From Eledone cirrhosa (lineage: Eukaryota > Mollusca > Cephalopoda > Octopoda > Eledonidae), in NCBI GenBank assembly GCA_964016885.1, contig OZ024743.1:161404441-161468440 (forward strand): a stretch of DNA of 64,000 bases, in the 5' to 3' direction. Positions 39,713-50,659 of the stretch are shown here, in pieces. Each line of letters begins with the position of its first letter. The first letter of the stretch is position 1. The position numbers and the translations under genes are program-made. The notes under the pieces were generated by a model. It did no database searches and was not told the DNA's origin. It saw nothing but the letters and a program-made list of their open reading frames with translations.

Positions 39713-42013
39713 TGTTACAGTTAGGTTTCTTTTTTGGGGGCGGGTGCGGGGGTTTCACCATCTTCATCCTGCTCTTAATGTGAGCAAACTTTTAACTTGA
39801 CATTTGCATAGCACCATTAATGATATGACTAAAATAAAGTTACTATGCATTGACATAACATCATGATCTGGGCTTGCCAAGAGCTAAACTCATGCTCTAT
39901 ATTGTTTAGCACCATCCCCTCAACCATCAATACCCCCACCACTGCCACTATCATCATCTACACAACAACTACCACTACAATAATCACTACTACTAACAAT
40001 AATTAACGGTTTTTTGTTTTTTTTCTTATTAGCCTTTTTACATTGATCTTTGTTAAAGACCATCTTGCACTACAACACTTTTAAGATATAATGAACACAT
40101 CCATCTTTCTCATCTCTATTTCTAGAAATTTAAACATTTATTCATTGCTTTTTGCAATGATGTTATTATTGTTGCTGATGTTATTATTATTTTCTTAAAT
40201 TTTAATATCATTCTTTGTTGCTTTAATTTCGAGATTTTTCTTTTTTTATGTGTGTACTTTTTCATATATAATTCTAGGCTGTTCTGTATTCATATGTAAA
40301 CTATCTATAATGCATTTAAATGGGGGATAGTAGTAGTAGATGCAGTGTACCGTGTAGGAGAGAGTAGCAGAGGCATATATTAGCTTTCAATTAAGACACA
40401 CCCTCAGGACCTAGACTCAGTTAACTTTCCTTTATATTAATAGAAATAATTCATTGGGCTGCCAAAGGGGAATGGCAACTGATAGTGGTGGTGGAAGTTG
40501 CAATGGGTGTGTTTATGGATTGTTCTGGTGATAGTGATGCTTGTATTGAAGGCTGTAATGGTGGTTACTGAATAGCAGTGGTAATAGCTGTGGTACTGAC
40601 TATAATGGTTACGTAGCAATGATGGTGACAGTGGTAATAGTATAGCAAGGGTGGGTGGGGACAGCGGACAAGCTGAATTGGAAAAAGAATCAATACTATG
40701 CAACATACTCAAAAGCTGCATTAATGCATTACTGCATACACACCTGCACACATAGATACACACACCAACACAGCATGTAACATGCACAATGCAAATAATA
40801 CTTAATGCTATAATAACTATAATAAATTATTACCCAGTGTGGAGGTGAGATATCTAAATGGGTATAGTATGAGGGCTATCTACTCATAGATTATGAATTC
40901 AAATTTGCTGCAAACCTTTTTGTTGTCTATCTGGGCTGAACTAGAATATTTATTCTACATGAACTGAGATTATCTATCAATTGTAAATAGGTACCAGAAA
41001 ATCTAGAAATGTTTTCTGAGATAAATATACTGGTAACTTATCGGGGAGAGATTTATCTCACACCCACTTTATATGATGAGAGTTAAACACCAGTTCTGTA
41101 AACTCCTTGGGTACTAAGAGGCATTTGTATATATATGAAAAATACATAATACTCACACATTACCTCTAATTTGGCTTAAGAGTGAAATATATATTTTCCT
41201 CTACTATTTTATTCACATTAAGACATTTTGTTTCATGTCTTTTTGTTTATTGGTTTGATCTGAAAAAAGGAGCTATGCCCATGATCTTTGCAGGTGCTAC
41301 AAAACTGGTGAGATCTTGTAAGGTCTGTAAAGGGGTGAGTCAGGAATACATGAGAGGAAGTAGCACAAGACAAGTTAACTGCAATGAGCAGAAGCCACTG
41401 CAATAGCAGTAGAAAAGAGAATAGACATGGTATATCTCCTATCTCTGCTGAGAAATAAAGAGTCCCCTCTACCCTATGCTGTCTTCATTCATTCGCTAGC
41501 ACTAAAAGCTTGTTGACCTTGGCACCTGCACCAGAGGTTCATCTTGTCTTTGGCAGCTAGAAAAATGATTAAAAAGAACCAAATTGATCGTGGAAAGAGT
41601 AACAAAAGAGAACCAGTGTGAAAGGAACTTGACAATCATAGAAAAGGGAGAGAGAGTCTGTGTGTGATAGGCAGCAGTTACAGTTTGGATGTTGGTAAGG
41701 AGATTCAATAGAAACATCAGAATCAGTATGATGGAGGAAGGAGACAGTATGATAGAAGAAAGAGTACTGAAAGTGTGAGAATGCTTGAGAGAAGTAATTG
41801 ATCATATCGTTTGGGGAGATATGTAAGCCTACTCACCTGTTTTGCGCCTGCCTGTGAACTTATCATTGTGCTTCAGATACCAACTGCTTGTCACATACCT
41901 ATGATAAAGCTATCATCTTTCTTACCTTCTCCATCTTATTTCCAGTCTACGCCCCCCCCCCCAAAAAAAAAACTAGAAAGGCCCTTCAAGGCAGTCTATG
42001 ACTGGCAACCTAT
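39713..42013. other. No recognised gene; possible old tRNA-like SINE at 40850-41105
   Basis: Contains G/T-rich 39731-39755 and GTGGTG-type low complexity at 40475-40660 (plus/minus artefact frames). At 40850-41105, 'tagattatgaattcaaattt' could be a decayed B-box region followed by a SINE-like body, but no A box is convincing. A homopolymer C/A junction lies at 41951-41971. Confidence 0.35.
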
Positions 42014-42320
42014 CTAGTGCTGGTGCCACAATAAAATGCACCCAGCACATTCCGTAAACTGGTTGTTGTTAGGAATAGCTTCCAACCATAGAAACTATAT
42101 CAAAAAGAGTTGAGAGGACCTTCCAATCACAACACAATATCCTCTCTAGTACTGGTATCAAGAAATGCACCCGGTACACCACGTAAAGTGGTTGGTGATA
42201 AGAAAAATATTCAGCTGTAGAAATCATGCCAAAAAGGTCACAACCTCTCTTGCGTTGGTGACCTACACTATAAATGCACCTGAATACTCTGTAAAATGGT
42301 TGGTGTTTGGAAAGTCATCC
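42014..42320 (+). repeat. Tandem array of LINE-tail-derived units
   Basis: Units start near 42014 ('ctagtgctggtgcc'), 42146 ('ctagtactggtatc') and 42250 ('tgcgttggtgacct'). Each carries 'aaatgcaccc-g-ac', then 'taaa-tggttg-tg-t', then 'atccagctgtagaaat'. The lengths are about 132 and 104 bases. It is the same unit family as 20930-21230. Confidence 0.75.
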
Positions 42321-42324
42321 AGCT

Positions 42325-42520
42325 ATCATTTCATATTCATTTTTCCATTCTTGCATGGGCTGTTTGAGTCATCATATGGTCAGTACTTAACTAGAGCTAC
42401 TAATATGCCAGGGGATCATATTTTGTCAATTTTGGCAGGGTTTCTATAACTGGATGCTCTTGCTAATGTTGAACACTTTACCGAGTATACTGGATGCATT
42501 TTATGACACTAGCACATGTG
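42325..42520 (-). mobile_element. Family-1 LINE tail, diverged
   Basis: 'catttttccattcttgcatg' and 'tttctataactggatgctct', then 'actttaccgagtatactgga', oriented opposite to the adjacent tandem array. Confidence 0.6.
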
Positions 42521-43124
42521 TATATATCAATATATATGTATACTCACTCTCAAACATACACATGCATATAAACCTAATAGTATGTTCATAGTCTTGGGGT
42601 TAATCCTTGTTACAAATATTGAATTCAGGTGGGCACTTCAATATGTAAGGATTAAGTTGTTGTCATGTTTAATTATGCATTTTAGCACTGTTTAATTAAA
42701 CTCAGTTATTACATCCTCATTGGAGAATACACTCAATGTAATAAAGCAGAGAGACAGGTATTGAATCAATTCAATGAAATTATTGATCTCTAGAATGGAG
42801 CAATTAAGATTAAAATGTTAATTGCATCTAAATACCCTCTCCTGTTAACCACCTTATTCAGTCATTTGGGATCAGTTCACTAATTTCCCCTTTTATTAGA
42901 TATTGCTTATGACTAGCATTTGTGTGTCTGAGTTATGTTTTTACCAGATTATTTCAAATACCTGTGTAAATGAGATGAGCCATTACTAAATATTCAGATA
43001 TGTGTGTGAGGAGTTATTAAATTATTTCACATGTATTTTGTCTGAGATGAATTATTACAAGTATTATCACTAGATTCTTATGTTTGCATGCTTAAGATGA
43101 GTTCTTGTATTATTACCTAATGTG
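42521..43124. other. No recognised gene
   Basis: AT-rich unique sequence. Confidence 0.5.
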
Positions 43125-43440
43125 AAAGTGTTTGGTGTAATGGTTAGAGAGTTGAGCTCACAATCGCAAGGTTGTGAGGTTGAATTCTGGACTGGGTGGT
43201 GCACTGTGTTCTTGAGCAAAACACTTGATTTCATGTTGCTCCAGTTCACTCGGCTGTAGAAAAGAATTGCGACGTCACTAGTGCCAAATTGTATTGGCCA
43301 TTGCCTTTCCCTTAGACAACATCGGTGATGTGGAGAGAGGAGACTGGCATGCATGGGTGACTGCTGGTCTTCCACAAACACACCTTGCCCAGGCTTGTAT
43401 CTCGGATGGGAAATTTCCAGGTGCAAAAACATGATCATTC
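43125..43440 (+). mobile_element. SINE-A, full-length second subtype
   Basis: tRNA-like head with 'ttggtgtaatggttagagag' (A-box region) and 'aaggttgtgaggttgaattc' (B-box region). The central part is 'ttgagcaaaacacttgattt' and 'ttgctccagttcactcggct', followed by a tail unlike the LINE-type one ('gcctttcccttagacaacat', 'aaaacatgatcattcat'). A minus copy of the same subtype is at 56600-56940. Confidence 0.8.
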
Positions 43441-44040
43441 ATAACTGAAAGTGGCCTACAATATTACCTAATAATCAACCATTTTTATTCAAAATGGTTG
43501 ATTATTCAAAATCATTTTCATTATTGTAATTGAAGCATTCAATTTTCCATGCTGGTATGGAAATATTGCATGATTTCATCTGTGAGAGCTGAATTTCTAA
43601 AATCTGATGAAACTACTTTTAGCTAAAACCTTACAGTTCATAATAGACTTTGCATTTCATGACATTTTGTTTAGTAAAGGAAAAGGGGAGGCTGGATGTC
43701 TTCATCATGACACTTGCTCTAAAGCAATTCTTTTCACAAAACAGTATAGGAGGTATCTTTTCCTCCTACATTTTCATCATTATCACCAGTAGCATCACCA
43801 CAAACTATTGAGGATTTTAATTTTTTCAGATTGTAAATTAAAAAGTCAACCTACATTACAGTAACATGGAATTAATTATTTCAATGTACGTTATCTGAAA
43901 GAAAAAATTTCATCATAGTATGTGTATGTGTGTATAGTGAAGGGACTGCATGTTTTTTTGTCAATAACATTTCTCTTCTTCTCAATCAACATTCCTGGAA
44001 CTGCAGTTATGACAAAGGCACTATGAATAAGGCTTTCTTC
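43441..44040. other. No recognised gene
   Basis: AT-rich. 'accatttttattcaaaatgg' near 43478-43497 is a short near-palindrome. Confidence 0.5.
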
Positions 44041-44075
44041 TTTCAATTTCATCTGACATAGCTTTGTAGCTTTAT

Positions 44076-44146
44076 TCATTATCATCATCACCATCATCCT
44101 TATTATCATTATCATTATCATCATCATTATTATCATCATCATCATC
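44076..44146. repeat. (ATC/ATT)n microsatellite
   Basis: Imperfect ATC and ATT triplets; the Met/Ile frame on the minus strand is an artefact. Confidence 0.9.
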
Positions 44147-44439
44147 AATATTTCTACCTAACTACTACTGCTGAGAGCAGTCTATATCAAATACATTTTT
44201 GCTTTAGTTCTTTACATTTAGCAGAAATTACAAAAAAACTGTTTTCCATGGTAACAGTGTATCATTTAGATTTAAGAAGCCTTCTATAGTTATAGCAATG
44301 AGAAGTTAAGTTGGAGAAAGGATTGTATTGATGATAATTTTTCAATAACATCCTTATAAAAAGTAAAAAATAATTATGTGTGTCTGTGTGTGTATATTTA
44401 TATATTCTTGTTAGTAAGGAGAACAGCTGTTAAATGATA
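44147..44439. other. No recognised gene
   Basis: AT-rich unique sequence with TG/TA at 44378-44405. Confidence 0.5.
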
Positions 44440-45615
44440 TCATCATTATCATCATCAGGTTTAGCGTCCGTGTTCCACGCTTGCATGGGTTTGGACGGGG
44501 GTTTTCCCACTTGAGGCAAGAGTGGTTGTCTTGCTCGCATAGGACTGTCTGGCCGGATTTCTACAGTTGGATGCCCTTCCTAACACCAACCACATTTACA
44601 GTGTGGGGCTGGGAGGTTTTTACCGTGTTGCCTACACGGCCACATTACAGCGTGGACTGTCTGGCGGGTTTTCTACAGCTGGATGCCCTTCCTAACACCA
44701 ACCACATTTACAGTGTGGGGCTGGGAGGTTTTTACCGTGTTGCCTACACGGCCACATTTACAACGTGGACTGTGTGTTTTTTGTCGTGACACCTACACGA
44801 TCTCATTTGTTTCGGCCTGGATGTTGTGGGACCAACATAACTTTACATTGAAAGGGGCAGTGTGGGTGGGGTGGAGGTGGTGGGACGGGGGTGTGTTTTG
44901 ATAGAGATGCCTACTGACTGTAGTAGGTTTTTACTTTGTATTTAGGTAAGGCGGGTCTTCTCTATTACTGAGTACCGCCAAAGGTCTCGGTCCAGTGACA
45001 TTGTCTTGGAGAGGTGTAAGCGTGTGAGGTCGGAATTTATCAGCTCGTCCCATGTTTTTCTGGGTCTGCCTACTCCGTGGCTACCGTCTATCTTTATTGC
45101 CCTGCACTTTGTTATACAGCTGTCGTCTTTCATGCGCATCACGTGACCGTACCAACGTAGCCTTCTCTCGAGTAAACAACATCTGATCCCTCTTATTTCT
45201 AATTTTTTCCTTAGTTTGTTTATGCTTTGCCGTTCACGTATATTACTATTGCACATCCAGCGGAGCATGCAAGCTTCGTTCCTCTCTAGTCTGCGTATAT
45301 CCTCTGCACACAATGCCCAGGTCTCACTGCCATGCAGCATTGCTGTTCGTATGCAGGCATCGTATAACCTGCCTTTCATTTTTAGGGAGAACCCTCTAGC
45401 GGCTAATAGTGGTATAAGCTCTCTGAACTTTTTCCATCCAGTTCTGACTCTAGCTACTGTACTTTCAGAGCACCCTCCCCCACTGCTGATTTTGTCACCC
45501 AGATAATGGAAGCTGTCCACTATTTCTATAGAACCCTCTGCGCAGTTGAAGGAGCTAGTATTTTGTGGGCACTTGCTGCTACTTATTGCACCAGAGCACC
45601 GGCCACATGTAAAAT
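44440..45615 (-). mobile_element. Family-1 LINE copy A, youngest-looking 3' half
   Basis: It runs on the minus strand from a 5' truncation near 45615, at a TA microsatellite, through an open ORF2 end (45610-44942), then a UTR of about 480 bases, to the CAT run at 44440-44458. The ORF2 end is open for more than 200 codons without a stop, unlike the other copies. The UTR contains a private 112-base duplication (44543-44654 and 44655-44770). Confidence 0.9.
44942..45615 (-). pseudogene. ORF2 C-terminal region of LINE copy A
   Basis: From the truncation point the minus strand reads DFTCGRCSGAISSSKC, the last pair of the PHD-like finger, then FHYLGDKISSGGGCSESTVA. MLHGSETWALCAEDIRRLER, RRLRWYGHVMRMKDDSCITK, GVGRPRKTWDELINSDLTRL and SLDRDLWRYSVIEKTRLT follow, with a stop at 44942. 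It is the best template in the window for this domain. The catalytic reverse transcriptase is upstream of the truncation and missing. A frame from the preceding TA/CAT repeat runs into it by chance. Confidence 0.85.
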
Positions 45616-45685
45616 CTATATATATATGTAAAATATATATATATATATATGTAAAATATATATATATATATGCATGTGTGTGTGT
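45616..45685. repeat. TA microsatellite between two LINE copies
   Basis: TA and GTAAAATATA steps connect the 5' end of copy A to the 3' tail of copy B. Confidence 0.9.
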
Positions 45686-47965
45686 ATCATCATCATCATC
45701 ATCATTTAATATCCATTTTTCCATGCAAGCATAGGTTAGATGAGTTGTACTGATGTGAGACAAGCCAGATCAGATGACCATGTCTTGCTCATACAGAACT
45801 GAGTCTGGCTTAAGATGCCCTTCCTCACACCAACCACATTTACAGTGTGTACTGTGTGCTTCTTTTGGCACCAAAATAACTACTTTGCAGTGTGGGCTGG
45901 CTGCTTTTTGTCGTAACACCTACACGACCATGATTCAGTGTAGACTGTGCACTTTTTATTGAGTCACCAACACAACCACTTTACAGTAGGGAGTGAGGTG
46001 GGGGCAGTGCTTTAGAATTGGAAAGGTAGATCTAGGGCGGGTCACTTATTTAGTGAAGAGTGGGGTGTTAGGATATGAGTGGAGTGTTAGGACGTGGGAG
46101 ATGTATGGATGGAGGAGGGGAAGAAAGGGGAAAGCGATGCATGCTATATGTATGCTTCAACCCGTGCACATGGGAAGACGGGTCATCTATATTACTGCAT
46201 AATGCCAGGTATCTCAATCCTGTGTCATCACCTTTGAGCGGTGCAATTGTGCAAGTAGGGCTTTTGTAACCTCATCCTAAGTCTACCTAGGTCTTCCTAC
46301 TCCAAAGCTTCCATCAACTTTGAATGCCTTTCACCTCTTTATACAGCTGTCATTTTTCATACACATCACATGTCCATACCACTGCAAATATTCTCTCCTG
46401 CACACTACATTTGATTCGTCTTATGCCCACTTTCTCTCTCAGTTCATTTATGGTTGCTGTTCATGTATATTACTATACATCCATTGAAGCATGTAACCAT
46501 CATTTCTTTCCAATCTTCACAGGTCCACTAAATACAGCACTCAGGCCTCAGTACCATGTAACATTGCTGTTCATATACACGCATCATACAGTCTGCCCTT
46601 CATTTTGAAGGAAAAACCTTTTGTAGCTAGCAGTGGTAGTAGCTCCCTGAACTTTTTCCAACCTGTTCACACTCTGGCTAATATACTTTCGAAACACCCA
46701 CCTCCACTGCTAATTTGGTCACCCAGGTAACAGAAGATGTCCACTGCTTCTATGGAGCCTTCCAAGAATTTGATAGCACTTGTTTCTTGTTGGCATTTGC
46801 TGCTTACTGCTCCTATGCAATGACCACATGTAAAACCTACATTCTTAGCTACCCTACCTGAGATCCCACTACATTTCTTGTGTACCCATATTTGCATTTG
46901 GGACAGAGGATAGATAGTCTACCTAATTCTTTCCTACACACTGAGCAAGGCCATTTCCCTGAGTAGATCTTGGCCCTTTGATTCTAACCCATACTTCCAG
47001 ATTTGCAATTTTTTCTCTAATTTTGCCATAGATTCAGCTATAAGGAGTAGATCATCTGCATACAGGAGTTCCCATGGGCAGCCAATATTAAACTACTCTA
47101 TTATAGCCTAAAGGATGATAATAAACAGGAGAGGGATAAGAACAGAACCCTGGTGGACACCTACCTCCATGCTAAATTCTTTGCTATAGTCATTGTTAAT
47201 CCTAGCTTTGCTTATGGCTCCTCTATATATGGCTTGTACAGCCTTGATAGGCCACTCATCTATTCCTAGTTTTCTAAGAGCTCACCGCATTATGGCATGG
47301 GGAACTCTGTCAAAAGCTTTCTCCAGATCAACAAATGCCAAGTAAAGCGGCTTAATTTTAACTAGGTACTTCTTCTGTAGTTCCTTCACAAGGAAGACGG
47401 CATCATTGGTATGTTAACCTGGCACAAATCCAAACTGCATCCCATCTAGGTTACCCAGTCCCTATTCATCTGTGCTATAACTTTTTCTGTGATCTTCATG
47501 ACCTGGTCCATTAACTTGATGTCTCTATAGTTTTCTCTATCTAGTGCATCTCTCTTGCCCTTGCAGTAGTTGAAAATTATGCTGCTTGCCAGTCATTTGG
47601 TATGATACCATTTAGTATTACTAGTTAGTATTTAGTTTAAAATATGAGTGGTTAAAGTATGACCCACCATCCCAGATGCTTCCACCATCTCAATGACCAT
47701 CCCCAATGGACCGGCTGTTTTCCCCATCTTCATATCTTTAATTACCTTACTTACTATGTTGTTGCTGACTGTACAGCTGGACCCTCTGTTGGGTCTACTT
47801 GAGGTAGACCATCTTGCTCTGTTGCATTCTCCTCATTCAGGAATCTTTCATAATGGCTCTCCATGCTACTTTCTTTTCAGTGTCTGTGAGAACAAGTGCC
47901 CCTTTATAATCTTTGATACACTTCTCTCCAAAGAAATCACAATTTTTCCTGACAGACACACACAC
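45686..47965 (-). pseudogene. Family-1 LINE copy B, long and decayed
   Basis: Minus strand, 5' to 3'. Near 47950-47850 it reads CIKDYKGALVLTDTEKKVAW, the pre-RT linker. Motif A PLYLAFVDLEKAFDRVP lies near 47340, the motif B region VHQGSVLIPLLFIII near 47120 and GCPWELLYADDLLLIAES near 47060. The PHD-like finger (CSVCRKELG near 46950, then WVHKKCSGISGRV and FTCGHC) lies at 46960-46800, and the C-terminal YLGDQISSGGGC near 46720. The UTR and CAT tail are at 46000-45686. It is interrupted by frameshifts and stops throughout. The 5' end stops at a CA microsatellite near 47965. Confidence 0.85.
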
Positions 47966-48119
47966 ACATATATAGTTCATTGGTGTGTAATTTTTAGTTA
48001 CTATTGGTTCACCAGTTCGATTATTTAATGCCAATATGGGTCTAGTTGCCAATGTGGTATTCTATGTTTAATATTACACCATACTCAGTATCCGTAATAA
48101 GAGTGTTAATAATTTTAAT
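47966..48119. other. Unassigned sequence
   Basis: AT-rich; nothing recognised. Confidence 0.45.
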
Positions 48120-48380
48120 AATAAGGATTAAGAATGAAGTATCAATATAGAATCATTATGTTTATTCACATGTGTTGCACATTTTGTGATCGATCAACTT
48201 AAGGTACAGTCAGTATTAATTGCACTTGACTCTTGAATCGATAGCTGATCGGACTTGAAAATCCAGAGTCTGGTGTGATCAATACCAATTGTACCTTGAG
48301 CTGATTGATCATGAAATTCACATCACATGTGAAAAAATATAATGATGCTCTATTGATACTTCATTCCTGCCCCCTATTAT
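48120..48380. repeat. Foldback element, about 260 bases
   Basis: The left arm 'gaatgaagtatcaatataga', 'attcacatgtgttgcacatt' and 'gatcgatcaacttaaggtac' is matched inversely by 'gtaccttgagctgattgatc', 'attcacatcacatgtgaa' and 'ctattgatacttcattc'. The arms are about 110 bases with scattered mismatches around a loop near 48232-48275. No protein is encoded. Confidence 0.88.
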
Positions 48381-48769
48381 TGATATTATACATGCACACA
48401 CACACACTCACACACCTGAGAATGGCTGATTTTTTTAAAAACCATAATTAGTCATTTAGTTTTCATATTGAGACCCCCAACACACTCTATTTATTTCATG
48501 ATGAAATTGATTTCTAGTAATGTACTTTTTTTTTGTCATGTATAATGTTTTTTAATGTCTAAAGAAAATTATTTGTCACAGGAATGCTGCCATTTATAAT
48601 AAAATTTCACTGATTAGCAAAATTTAATAAATAGGAGAAGTTGGAATGAAAGTGTGTGTGGGGGGGGGGGGGGGGGGGGTGTGTCTGAAAAATTAATAAG
48701 CGAGTGTGGGTGATTATTCGAGACCTATGAGTACTCAGTGCTCTGATAGTCTATTTTTTAAATATATAT
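48381..48769. other. Unassigned sequence with a G homopolymer
   Basis: CA run at 48394-48414. A nearly pure G tract at 48659-48679 follows a TG run. Otherwise AT-rich. Confidence 0.55.
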
Positions 48770-48835
48770 ATACTAGAAGTTTACCTGGTATTACTCAGGA
48801 TATAAAGTTCACTGTTGGTGACCAATTTGTTGAAT
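48770..48835. mobile_element. Probable start of a second 'acccggcgttgc'-type element
   Basis: After a TA run, 'ctagaagtttacctggtatt' and 'actcaggatataaa' parallel 'ctagcagtggtacccggcgt' and 'tgcacgagataagg' at 22541. The rest of the element is not recognisable. Confidence 0.45.
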
Positions 48836-49039
48836 GGGTAAAAGAATATTTCTGCATGAATTTATTATTTCAAACAAAGTTTATTTTATTTATAATAGAG
48901 TTATACAGTTATTTCCTTTTTGCTTGTTAAAATTTTACTTGTGATTCAATATCTCATTACAAAAAGTAATATCACAAATCCATTTATACCATGACATTCC
49001 AGATGAAATATTTTCTTAGAAAGCAAAGGGTCAAATCGA
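48836..49039. other. Unassigned sequence
   Basis: AT-rich; nothing recognised. Confidence 0.45.
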
Positions 49040-49215
49040 CTCTTCAATTGTGTCAAAGACATAACCTCCTAGTGCCTGGTGTCACAAAAATGTACTTATG
49101 ACACTTGTTAAAGATTGTAGGAACATATGTAAGATGTACCCTACCTTCTGTCTATCTCAAAATCTGTAGTTCTGATTTAGTCAGTCATGACTTGTTCAAC
49201 ATTTTCTAGTAGGGA
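49040..49215 (+). repeat. LINE-tail unit and repeat-D fragment
   Basis: 'cttcaattgtgtcaaagaca' and 'cctcctagtgcctggtgtca' match the 3' part of the roughly 135-base units. 'gatttagtcagtcatgactt' near 49173 resembles the end of repeat D. Confidence 0.45.
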
Positions 49216-49774
49216 GAACAATTATTATATGATAATGACATATATCAATGTACAGAGTTGTTTACTAAGCAGCTTCTAACTTTTATTTTTTCATTTATTT
49301 TTTTTCAATATTTTTTCAAATTTCTATAATTTAAAGAGTGGAGATTACGATTCTGCAAAAAACAAAACTATCTCAATTTTATTTCTTTTTTACAATTCCA
49401 GCTACTCCATTCATCCCTTTCCCTAAACCCTAACCATAAACCATGATCCCTAACCCTATACCATAACATTTTTTCTTCCTTGAAGAATCATAATCTTCCG
49501 TGTTTAAGATATATAAGTTGAAGCGACCAGATAATTTCTTCATACTTGACAAACATACCTATGTGATGGTGAGACAAGTGAAAATTGAGAAGAGGAAGGA
49601 ATTCTATGTCTGTATACATGTGCATATGTGTACATGTACATATGTATACATGTGTATGTATGTATGTGCATGTGTACTGTGGAGTTAAAAGAACAAAGAG
49701 CAACAGACATAATGGCTTCGTGTGTGTGGGGCGCTACTTTACTGAGCCATTAATTTAAAAGGTGGTAATTAAAA
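49216..49774. other. No recognised gene; short telomere-like patch and microsatellite
   Basis: 'ccctaaaccctaacc' at 49421-49435 and 'ccctaaccctat' near 49449 are CCCTAA-like, far too short and imperfect to be an interstitial telomere array. A TG/TA microsatellite lies at 49610-49680. Confidence 0.5.
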
Positions 49775-50008
49775 ATGTTCAGCAAAGTTAGCGTAAGTCC
49801 TCTTGGCAATGGAATAGAAGGCCCAGCTGTAATTTCAAAGGTGAAAGTGCTTGGCAACTGTACAATGCATAAGGACATGCCTTGTTTTATCAATGGTCAT
49901 CTTGCAGTCATTGCTGTGGTAATAAACACCTCCGAGTTGATCATGGTGTCTTCCAGCTTTTGTAAGCAGTGTTTACTGCTAGTACAGTTACTGCACGGCT
50001 ATGAATGA
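49775..50008 (+). other. Unrecognised 77-codon open frame
   Basis: A + frame with valine-rich, non-repetitive composition (for example ISKVKVLGNCTMHKDM). The local sequence is less AT-rich than its surroundings. It could equally be the antisense of a protein or a mobile-element fragment. I recognise nothing, and no splice signals decide it. Confidence 0.25.
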
Positions 50009-50610
50009 ACCACTTTGAATTATAAAAACTGTGGGGGCTTTACCATGAGGTCTGTGGGTTTTATGAGGAATGTGGAGGGATATACTTTGAAGAATGGTTT
50101 TAATCAGCTTCTCAGCTATTTTGAAACAATCAATACTGTCAGTCTACAATTTATTTTGTATCAGCTGTATTGTAATACAACAAACACACATACAAACAGA
50201 CCTATTATGAAAAGTATCTATATGTACTTCCTCCTGAGCTAAATTACATTATCCACCTGTATCCTATCACACAAAATGTTTATATATACACATTAATTAA
50301 CCTTTTCATTCAATATCTTGTCTTGTAGTCAGTGTTAAACCATTCACCATAACACCCCCTTTTCATTTCATGCAATGATACTTTGCACTTCCATTATTTC
50401 CTTTCAATTTACATTGTCAATAGAAACTTCTTTCACTGAATTCAACCTCTATTTTCTATACAACAGAAAGAAAGCTTAATAATGTAAAGCTATATAATTC
50501 TATTGATACTTTCTGGACAGTAAGTAGATGTATCTAACAAAGGCTTACATACACACCCCAACAGTCTCTCCCCTGATGCTGCCCCTCTACACTCTAATCT
50601 CTCTCTCTTT

Positions 50611-50641
<31 letters not shown>

Positions 50642-50659
50642 GTATATATATAAGGGCAT
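50009..50659. other. No recognised gene
   Basis: AT-rich sequence, ending in a TA/TG microsatellite at 50613-50654. Confidence 0.5.

Noticed and set aside
43891..44148. Met/Ile-rich 85-codon frame on the minus strand
   Set aside because: Product of an ATC/ATT triplet repeat.
44481..44901. Two frames of 102 and 72 codons with repeated [12 protein letters not shown]
   Set aside because: Antisense reading of the duplicated LINE 3' UTR module.
48659..48679. G-quadruplex regulatory element
   Set aside because: A G homopolymer beside a TG run; likely slippage, and its length is unreliable in assembly.
49421..49460. Interstitial telomere
   Set aside because: Only two or three imperfect CCCTAA units; expected by chance in this much sequence.
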